Source: an uncultured Opitutia bacterium
Lineage (GTDB): Bacteria > Verrucomicrobiota > Verrucomicrobiia > Opitutales > UBA953
Direction of reading: 5' to 3'
Assembly: GCA_937874455.1 (NCBI GenBank)
Contig: CALNBE010000299.1
Location: 1 to 6,682, forward strand
DNA: 6,682 nt
A program made the position numbers and the translations under genes. Positions 1 to 4,934 of the stretch are shown in pieces; positions within the stretch are counted from its first letter, which is position 1, and every line of letters begins with the position of its first letter. Under the pieces are notes generated by a model. The model was not told the origin of the DNA, did not search any database, and saw only the letters and a program-made list of their open reading frames with translations.

Positions 1-575
1 TGACTGACCAGCAGGAAATAGTGTTTCGGCTAATCTTGAAGACCAGATTCGGCCAAATCACATTTTTGCCGGAGAGTTTGTTCAAGAATTGCCGTTCTCG
101 CTCGCGAGGGATTCGGCGCATGCCCGGAAGAGTGAAATGAAAAGATATTCGCGGATAAGCGTCCTCAAGATCGTATTGCCGTCACCCATAATCTCAGGCA
201 AATTTTCTGTTGACCAGGGATGTTCGACCAGCCTACTACACCAGTTTTCATCCAACGGTAGTAGTCGTTGACGGACGGGCGCATAAACCGCTCCCGAAAA
301 GTGGGGTGGTTGTAGAAAAGGTAAAATTCAGTGATTTCCCCTTGACTATGGCGTGTCGCGCTTTCGATGAGAATCTGTCCAACGAGCGGGCTAATGGCCT
401 TGACGGTGTGGGGCATGGTGAAAAGTCCTGTCATTGGCACTCCCGCGCCCGCCAAACGTGCATAAACGCGCTCACCGACAGCCTCGATCTCAGGTTTTAC
501 CGGCAGAATTACCAGCGTTTTGACTGCATAATCAGCGACCACATCATTAAACGGTCCGACCAATCCCTGGTCGGG
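1..575 (-). pseudogene. atpG: N-ATPase gamma subunit remnant: C-terminal half, frameshifted, cut by the window edge
   Basis: Similarity to the gamma subunit (central stalk) of alternative Na+-type N-ATPases begins at about 572 with DQGLVGPFNDVVADYAVKTL. It continues through GERVYARLAGAGVP, LFTMPHTVKAISPLVGQIL and EITEFYLFYNHPT in one frame. Near 297-306 the frame changes: the next frame reads SGAVYAPVRQRLLPLDENW, then PWSTENLPEIMGDGN and LIREYLFISLFRACAESLAS, ending at TGA 82-84. A third frame from about 87 to the left edge retains a weaker match (LNKLSGKNVI, then LVFKISRNTIS) to the last helix, apparently with a few codons missing. The N-terminal half, roughly 120 residues including the first coiled-coil helix, is absent; hpf tail sequence stands in its place. 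Missing parts plus at least two shifts make this a relic. The last few residues, if present, lie beyond the window. Confidence 0.8.
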
Positions 576-589
576 TGGGGACGGAGCAG

Positions 590-854
590 TATCTGTCCTG
601 TGCCTCTGTTGCACGTGCTGCCGCCCGAGGGTGTGCTTGATCAATCTGGCTGCCTTCGAGTCGGGCTTCCAGCACGCAACGCATGGCGTCGTGGCCGACC
701 TTTTTGTTACTGTTCTCGTCGCTCAAATGAACCTCCACTCGCGTGATGTGATTGCTGAATCGGCTCAGGACGCTCGCCACGATGCCTCTGACCTTGGCGA
801 CCAGCGCGCCTCATGGGTTTCGATGTTGTGACCGGTGTTTATTTGGACCTGCAT
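590..854 (-). pseudogene. hpf: Ribosome hibernation factor (HPF/RaiA family), frameshifted and internally deleted
   Basis: The gene starts at ATG 852-854 with the HPF-type N-terminus MQVQINTGHNIETHEA. The frame then stops at TGA 765-767 after 29 codons. A second frame continues the family without a gap from ALVAKV through LSRFSNHITRVEVHLSDEN (about residues 35-53) to MRCVLEARLEG. The break lies in GCGCGC (804-809), where one extra GC pair explains the shift. A second lesion at about 646-657 removes roughly 20 residues (the conserved THQAATLDQAVDGAADK-like segment) and shifts frame again. The C-terminal helix then reads ARLIKHTLGR and runs on to about 590, where gamma-subunit sequence begins. 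Intact family members bind the 30S subunit and silence or pair ribosomes in resting cells. This copy should not make a functional protein. The identification is strong; the exact end is approximate. Confidence 0.82.
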
Positions 855-860
855 GGTGTT

Positions 861-865
861 CTCCT
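861..865 (-). promoter_or_regulatory. Ribosome-binding site of the hpf remnant
   Basis: The minus-strand AGGAG element is six bases before ATG 852-854. The initiation signal of the decayed hpf gene has survived, so a 29-residue truncated peptide could still be initiated. Confidence 0.65.
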
Positions 866-956
866 ATTATGAAAAAGTCAAATGACTGATTCTTTCTTTG
901 GTTGTATTTTTCTTGTTATTTGCTAAACTCCGCCACAAAAGACAAAGGACTTCCAT

Positions 957-974
957 CTGTAAATATTTTTACAG
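957..974. repeat. Perfect 7-bp inverted repeat with 4-base spacer
   Basis: The sequence is CTGTAAA, four bases (TATT), then TTTACAG. It lies 73 bases past the end of baeRF3 and 102 bases before the hpf ATG, in an AT-rich stretch. It could be an operator for the hpf promoter or a weak hairpin after baeRF3. There is no clean run of U after the stem, so I do not call it a terminator. Confidence 0.45.
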
Positions 975-1047
975 TCTTTCGGTTAAAGATTGTCTTCTGT
1001 CTGTTGCTCGGGCAAAAATCGGACACTATTTGTGAATGTGTTTCGGC

Positions 1048-2211
1048 TCAATACCGGTAGATGGCGGCTAGTCCCGTTCGCCCCGGCATCTGCTCGGCAG
1101 GCACGACCATGACCCGGGCACCCATCTTCCCGACCAGCTCACAAAGATCGTCGAGTAGGTCATCGACTTGCGGGTGGCTTAGATCAGCAGTTTTAACCCG
1201 ACCGGTCGACCCGTCGAGCCAGCCGGCAATCTGACGATCGGCCTCAATTAGCAGCGTGGCGATTCGCCCGGTGGCGGCCGCCTGAGCCACCTCCGCCAGA
1301 TCGTCACTGCCAAGCCCATTGGACTTCGCCAACGCAAACTCGTCGGCCAGTACAGCCAGCCGCGTCTGATACTGCGGCTCGACGATTTGCCATGCACGTT
1401 CCCGAAGCTCGTCGATGGGCAGGATATCGGGATTTATAGAGAGTCCCTCCGCCATCAGAAACGGGTTATGGCTGACCTGGTGGAAAAGATGATGATGCTC
1501 CGGCAAGGCCGCCAAGATCAATGGCAAACTCGACGGCCGGGAATGGCGCTCAAGCACCGCGCGGTCGATAGCACGGAAAAACCGCTCAGTGTCGATGTCT
1601 TTCTCGTCCTTTTTCCCTCCCTGGCTATGATGCATCGGTGTGCTTTCCCCACCGACGCCGCCGTAGGAGGCGACGGTCTGGTGAGGTTCGGTCAGCTCCG
1701 CACCCAGTGCCTCGGTAATCGTCCGCGGGACGTCCGGCGCTGGATCAATCTCGTCAAGCACGTCGCGATTTCCCTCAAAAAGCTGGATTTTCTGGAGGCT
1801 CAATCCAAGGACCTGATAGCGGTCGACTGATTGAAGAAAGCGTCGCAATGGCTTGGTATGAAAGCCATTGGCTACGATGGCCAACTCGGCAACCGGCCGC
1901 TGAAGCCGGAAAAATCGGAATAGGCTCGGTCCGCCCAGCACGGCCAATCCATCTAGCGTATGGTTCCAGAAGTCATGATCATGGGCAAGAGCTTCAAATG
2001 GTTCCACAAAGAGCCGGGTGTCTACGGTCGGATACTTTTGCTGGAGCGACGTCTCCAGCTCCTTTACAAGATTGCAAAACCGGATCAGGTCCTGTTGATT
2101 CTCGGGACCATGCCGATGGGTCGGCTGGTAAAGTGAGAGACATGGCGGTTGTTGGACTGATGCCAACTCCGCCAATGATTCGATGGTGAGCAAAGTCTTT
2201 TTCTGGGTCAT
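1048..2211 (-). CDS. baeRF family 3 protein (bacterial archaeo-eukaryotic release-factor-like)
   Basis: From the chosen ATG this is a 387-residue soluble protein, without signal peptide or membrane segment, that resembles the baeRF3 family. Family-like stretches are CLSLYQPTHRHGPENQQD (24-41), FWNHTLDGLAVL (81-92), VLGLSLQKIQLFEG (134-147), FFRAIDRAVLE (211-221), PLILAALPEHHHLFHQVS (230-247), AWQIVEPQY (273-281), GRIATLLIEAD (315-325) and the end MVVPAEQMPG to AIYRY. Residues 183-206 form the variable glycine/histidine-rich loop (YGGVGGES, HHSQGGKKDEKD) placed where eRF1/Pelota-type middle domains carry the tip loop. baeRF proteins are predicted from comparative genomics to act on ribosomes; no tested function is assumed. 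ATG 2209-2211 is preferred over an in-frame TTG at 2238 because AGGAG (2220-2224) precedes it at 8 bases. The gene is intact although both neighbours are relics. Confidence 0.85.
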   Translation of the reverse strand: MTQKKTLLTIESLAELASVQQPPCLSLYQPTHRHGPENQQDLIRFCNLVKELETSLQQKYPTVDTRLFVEPFEALAHDHDFWNHTLDGLAVLGGPSLFRFFRLQRPVAELAIVANGFHTKPLRRFLQSVDRYQVLGLSLQKIQLFEGNRDVLDEIDPAPDVPRTITEALGAELTEPHQTVASYGGVGGESTPMHHSQGGKKDEKDIDTERFFRAIDRAVLERHSRPSSLPLILAALPEHHHLFHQVSHNPFLMAEGLSINPDILPIDELRERAWQIVEPQYQTRLAVLADEFALAKSNGLGSDDLAEVAQAAATGRIATLLIEADRQIAGWLDGSTGRVKTADLSHPQVDDLLDDLCELVGKMGARVMVVPAEQMPGRTGLAAIYRY

Positions 2212-2219
2212 TTCTATTT

Positions 2220-2224
2220 CTCCT
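2220..2224 (-). promoter_or_regulatory. Ribosome-binding site fixing the baeRF3 start
   Basis: The minus-strand AGGAG element is eight bases before ATG 2209-2211. The longer alternative start, TTG at 2238, would place this element inside the coding sequence and add nine residues that do not look like the family. Confidence 0.7.
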
Positions 2225-2243
2225 GTTTTGTGATTCAATCACG

Positions 2244-2357
2244 TTAAGAACGAACTAATCGCCAAACACAAGCCGAAGCATCGAACTGTATATCCACGAC
2301 AATACCACGCACCGAAAGGACTGCCCCAAGATTTGATAAATTTATCTTGTTTTCCAT
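2244..2357 (-). pseudogene. atpD: N-ATPase beta subunit remnant: N-terminus only (37 codons)
   Basis: A short frame begins at ATG 2355-2357 behind a purine-rich GGAGGTGGAGGG stretch (2364-2375) and ends at TAA 2244-2246. Its residues 10-26 read LGAVLSVRGIVVDIQFD. This closely resembles the first beta-strands of F1 beta subunits, especially the alternative N-ATPase type as I recall it (G-x-V-x-SVRG-x-VVDI-x-FD). After residue ~27 the similarity stops and a TAA follows, whereas a complete beta subunit is about 460-480 residues. The start of baeRF3 lies 33 bases downstream. In N-ATPase operons atpD is the first gene, which matches an intact start signal surviving here. I infer a relic left by deletion. 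The peptide could still be translated, but no ATPase function is possible. Confidence 0.7.
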
Positions 2358-2363
2358 GTTAGT

Positions 2364-2375
2364 TCCCTCCACCTC
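2364..2375 (-). promoter_or_regulatory. Strong RBS of the atpD remnant
   Basis: The minus-strand GGAGGTGGAGGG stretch lies six bases before ATG 2355-2357. It is the best Shine-Dalgarno match in the window, yet it serves only a 37-codon frame. This supports the view that a full gene once started here. Confidence 0.6.
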
Positions 2376-2456
2376 CGTATAGTAGGCCGTAACGAGTCTG
2401 GGTATATTGAGCAGCATCAATGGCTCGGCCGGCTTTCCGGCAAAAGGACTTACGGT

Positions 2457-3596
2457 TTATGACTCCTCCTTCAGGTCGCCGTGATGACATCTTTGCGCCA
2501 CGGTTTCCATCAGCTTGTCGAACGGTTTGTTGAATTTCTCGACGCCTTCGTCAATAAGCTGCTGCGTCACTTCATCGATGTTGATGCCCAGTTCCGGCAG
2601 CCGTTCCAACACCTGGAGTGCCTCCTTGACATCTTGTTCGAGCCGGGCTTTCGGATTTCCGTGGTCACGGTAGGCGTCCATGGTTTTCAGAGGGACCGTG
2701 CTTACCGTGTCCGTTCCAATAATAGCCTCGATATATTTCACGTCGCAGTAGTCCGGGTTCTTGACGCTGGTGCTGGCCCAGAGCAGCCGCTGGGGACGAG
2801 CACCCCGCGCAGCCAACTTCTCAAACCGGACACCGCTGAAAATCTCTTTGTAGATTTGATAGGCCATCTTCGCACTGGCGATAGCTACTTGCCCGTGCGT
2901 TTTTTTCGCGAGGTCTGCATCCTTGCCGTCTTGGGCCATGAGTTTTTCCACGAGTGGATCCACCATCGCATCAATCCGGCTCAAGAAGAAGCTGGCAACC
3001 GAGGCGACATGCTTCACATCCTTGTTTTGGGCAACACGCGTTTCGAAGCCACTAAGATATGCTTCCGCCACTTGCCGGTAACGAGGCAACCCAAAGAGCA
3101 AGGTGACGTTGATGTTGATTCCTTCGCCGATGAGTTGCCGGATGGCGGGTAGCCCCTCGGCTGTCGCAGGGACCTTGATTAAGACATTGGGCCGGTTCAA
3201 CGCGGACCACAACCGCCGGGCTTCCTCTATGGTGCCTTTGGTGTCATGTGCCAGATGGGGGTTGACCTCCAAGCTGACATACCCGTCTTTGCCGTCGGTC
3301 CTGTCGTAGAGAGGCCGGAATTCATCGGCGGCGCTCCGCACGTCGTTCTGACTGAGAGCCTCATAGATTTCCTTGGGGGCCGTTCCATTCAGCGCCATGG
3401 CGTGAATGTCCTTGTCGTAATCATGGCTATCCACGATCGCCTTCTCGAAGATGGACGGGTTCGAGGTAATCCCCCGCAGTCCATCCTCCTCGATCAGACG
3501 CCGGATATCGCCGCCGGTGATCATATTTCGCCGGATATCATCCAGCCAGATGGACTGGCCAAGTGTTCCTAATTGCTTCAGTGGATTGCGTTTCAT
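2457..3596 (-). CDS. tal: Transaldolase (long, ~380-residue form)
   Basis: Cytosolic non-oxidative pentose-phosphate enzyme that moves a dihydroxyacetone unit between sedoheptulose-7-phosphate/glyceraldehyde-3-phosphate and erythrose-4-phosphate/fructose-6-phosphate through a lysine Schiff base. At 379 residues it fits the longer bacterial transaldolase group rather than the ~317-residue E. coli TalB type. Motifs are SIWLDDIRR (15-23), GITSNPSIFEKA (42-53), VSLEVNP (107-113), the catalytic lysine K141 in VLIKVPATAEG (138-148), NINVTLLFGLPRY (161-173), ASFFLSRIDAMVD (201-213) and LLWASTSVKNPDY (271-283). The reading frame is uninterrupted. The ATG (3594-3596) has an AGAAGAGA element (3604-3611) at normal spacing. 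It lies on the same strand as the phosphoketolase and aldolase genes and would regenerate ketose phosphates for phosphoketolase. Confidence 0.96.
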   Translation of the reverse strand: MKRNPLKQLGTLGQSIWLDDIRRNMITGGDIRRLIEEDGLRGITSNPSIFEKAIVDSHDYDKDIHAMALNGTAPKEIYEALSQNDVRSAADEFRPLYDRTDGKDGYVSLEVNPHLAHDTKGTIEEARRLWSALNRPNVLIKVPATAEGLPAIRQLIGEGININVTLLFGLPRYRQVAEAYLSGFETRVAQNKDVKHVASVASFFLSRIDAMVDPLVEKLMAQDGKDADLAKKTHGQVAIASAKMAYQIYKEIFSGVRFEKLAARGARPQRLLWASTSVKNPDYCDVKYIEAIIGTDTVSTVPLKTMDAYRDHGNPKARLEQDVKEALQVLERLPELGINIDEVTQQLIDEGVEKFNKPFDKLMETVAQRCHHGDLKEES

Positions 3597-3603
3597 TATT
3601 TTG

Positions 3604-3611
3604 TCTCTTCT
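3604..3611 (-). promoter_or_regulatory. Ribosome-binding site of tal
   Basis: The minus-strand AGAAGAGA sequence is seven bases upstream of the transaldolase ATG (3594-3596). It is a moderate purine-rich Shine-Dalgarno match and supports that start, which begins MKRNPLKQLG as expected for the family. Confidence 0.6.
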
Positions 3612-3629
3612 TTTACAATTCAGCCTTCT

Positions 3630-3853
3630 CTATGTCTTCAACTTTTTGACGTGCCTTGATCCTGGTTCCTCATAGTGGTCATGACTCTGCTTCGCAAGCC
3701 ACGGCTTCAAATCGGTAGTATCCTGGTCTTGGCTTCGGGTAAATCAATGCCGACAGCCTCGACTTTCATGCGCTCTCTATATCTGGAATCGTCGGCAAAG
3801 AGATTTCGAAAACACAACTTGCGGACTTCCAAATAATTGTTTTCAAGCGCCCG
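3630..3853 (-). pseudogene. Possible broken short reading frame of unknown identity
   Basis: One minus-strand frame is open from 3853 to a TGA at 3707-3709 (48 codons) and reads like real protein, for example NNYLEVRKLCFRNLFADD and then MKVEAVGIDLPEAKTRI; an ATG lies at 3767-3769. A second frame overlaps its end and stays open to a TAG at 3630-3632, reading DLKPWLAKQSHDHYEEPG and then RHVKKLK. One single-base indel around 3705-3720 would join them into about 74 codons ending 33 bases before the transaldolase ATG. I do not recognise the protein. It may be a remnant of a gene once present between the aldolase and transaldolase genes, or it may be chance. Confidence 0.3.
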
Positions 3854-3898
3854 CTATGCCGCGAACGTAATTGGTAATACTATATTTTCTTGTCACAT

Positions 3899-4921
3899 TC
3901 ATACACCTTCCATAGCGGCTTCATATTCACCGCGACACGCCGCCGCGTTGCATCTGGCCCTATGACACAGGGCTTGCTGCGCCGCCGTCACATTCATTGC
4001 CTCGCCTTTCCAAATCGCCAAAGCCGGTTGCTGGATGGCGCGGGCAAACGAAAACGCCAACGCCCACGGCGATCGCGACTTGAATCGGACATTCATCGCA
4101 TTCAAACGGGCTGAGGCCAATTCACCGGATTGCCCGCCCGATAAAAACGTAATCCCGGGAACCGCGGCGGGAACCGCGCGCAAAAGACACTTCACCGTGG
4201 CGTCGGCGACCTCCTCCACGGTTTCCTGCTTGGGGCAGGTCAATCCGGGAAGCACCATGTTGGGTTTCAGAATCATACCTTCCGGCATCACTCGCTGGTT
4301 GTAAAGCTGGTTGAAAACGGTTCGCAGGACTCTCTCCGTCACCTCGAAACACTGCTCCATGGTATGTCCCCCGTCCATAAGGACCTCCGGCTCAACGATG
4401 GGGACGAGGCCTACTTTCTGGCACAAGGCGGCATAGCGGGCCAATGCATTGGCGTTGGCCTCGATGCAACCCCGGCTGGGAATACCGGTTCCTATCGTAA
4501 TTACCGCGCGCCACTTTGCGAAACGCGCACCAATGTGAGCGTATTTTTTCAGGCGTTCGCGCAGTCCGTCCAAGCCCTCGGTGATCTTTTCTCCGGGGTG
4601 ACCGGCCATATCCTTCACCCCGAGGTCAACTTTGATGCCGGGGATGATCCCGGCATTGATCAGGACTTTGATGAAAGGTGTGCCGTCATCCTGGCATTGC
4701 CAAATCGTCTCGTCGCAAAGAATCGCCCCGTTGATGGACTCCGCAAGCCCGGGCGTGGTTACGATCAGCTCCCGATAAGCACGCCGGGCCTCCTCGGTCT
4801 GCGGGATTCCCAGCGCGGCGAAGCGTTTGTTGCAGGTTGGATTGCTTTCATCCATGGCAAGCAGGCCTTTGTCGTTCGCGACCATGGCTTTGGCTGTTTC
4901 CATAAGCATTTGTGTGTTCAT
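3899..4921 (-). CDS. Fructose-bisphosphate aldolase, class I (Schiff-base type)
   Basis: Cytosolic enzyme that reversibly splits fructose-1,6-bisphosphate into dihydroxyacetone phosphate and glyceraldehyde-3-phosphate; family members can also make sedoheptulose bisphosphate. From the chosen ATG it is 340 residues, normal for the eukaryote-like class I family. Visible active-site matches are D24 in LLAMDES, K97 in GIKVDLG, K136 in ARFAKWR, E178 in IVEPEV, the Schiff-base lysine K219 in MILKPNMVLPG, and FLSGGQSGE (259-267) for phosphate binding. The tail (residues 286-339, PWALAFSFARAIQQP to EYEAAMEG) is typical. I chose ATG 4919-4921 over an in-frame GTG at 4936. The ATG follows GGGAGG (4929-4934) at 7 bases and overlaps the phosphoketolase TGA as ATGA, so the two genes are probably translationally coupled. 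Confidence 0.96.
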   Translation of the reverse strand: MNTQMLMETAKAMVANDKGLLAMDESNPTCNKRFAALGIPQTEEARRAYRELIVTTPGLAESINGAILCDETIWQCQDDGTPFIKVLINAGIIPGIKVDLGVKDMAGHPGEKITEGLDGLRERLKKYAHIGARFAKWRAVITIGTGIPSRGCIEANANALARYAALCQKVGLVPIVEPEVLMDGGHTMEQCFEVTERVLRTVFNQLYNQRVMPEGMILKPNMVLPGLTCPKQETVEEVADATVKCLLRAVPAAVPGITFLSGGQSGELASARLNAMNVRFKSRSPWALAFSFARAIQQPALAIWKGEAMNVTAAQQALCHRARCNAAACRGEYEAAMEGV

Positions 4922-4934
4922 TTTTTGTCCTCCC
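4918..4934 (-). promoter_or_regulatory. RBS and ATGA stop/start overlap joining xfp to the aldolase gene
   Basis: On the minus strand GGGAGGAC (4927-4934) lies just before ATG 4919-4921, inside the last codons of phosphoketolase. The phosphoketolase TGA (4918-4920) shares two bases with that ATG. This fixes the aldolase start and indicates co-transcription with translational coupling. Confidence 0.85.

Larger units (their letters stand above)
3597..3898. other. 302-base gap between aldolase and transaldolase genes
   Basis: No intact gene, RNA gene or convincing rho-independent terminator is visible. The stretch is longer than expected inside a tight operon, so transaldolase may have its own promoter, but I could not find a -35/-10 pair that I trust. 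On the minus strand it contains a protein-like but short and apparently broken frame, listed separately at 3630-3853. Confidence 0.6.

Noticed and set aside
21..31. Eleven-base repeat shared with 1038-1048 (GTGTTTCGGCT)
   Set aside because: An 11-base match is expected by chance in a window of this size and does not extend into the flanks.
210..746. Plus-strand open frame (178 codons) over the atpG/hpf relics
   Set aside because: The minus strand carries clear family similarity across the same bases; the plus-strand translation shows none.
765..854. Programmed frameshifting in hpf
   Set aside because: The shift is accompanied by an internal deletion and a fusion to atpG, and no slippery site or stimulatory structure is evident; decay explains it better.
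957..974. LexA (SOS) box
   Set aside because: The gap between CTGT and ACAG is 10 bases; the gamma-proteobacterial LexA box has 8.
2428..2441. GCCGG/CCGGC hairpin downstream of transaldolase as terminator
   Set aside because: The stem is only five base pairs and no T-run follows it on the minus strand.
2481..3152. Plus-strand open frame (223 codons) opposite transaldolase
   Set aside because: It lies antisense to an intact transaldolase with all catalytic motifs; the translation resembles no family.
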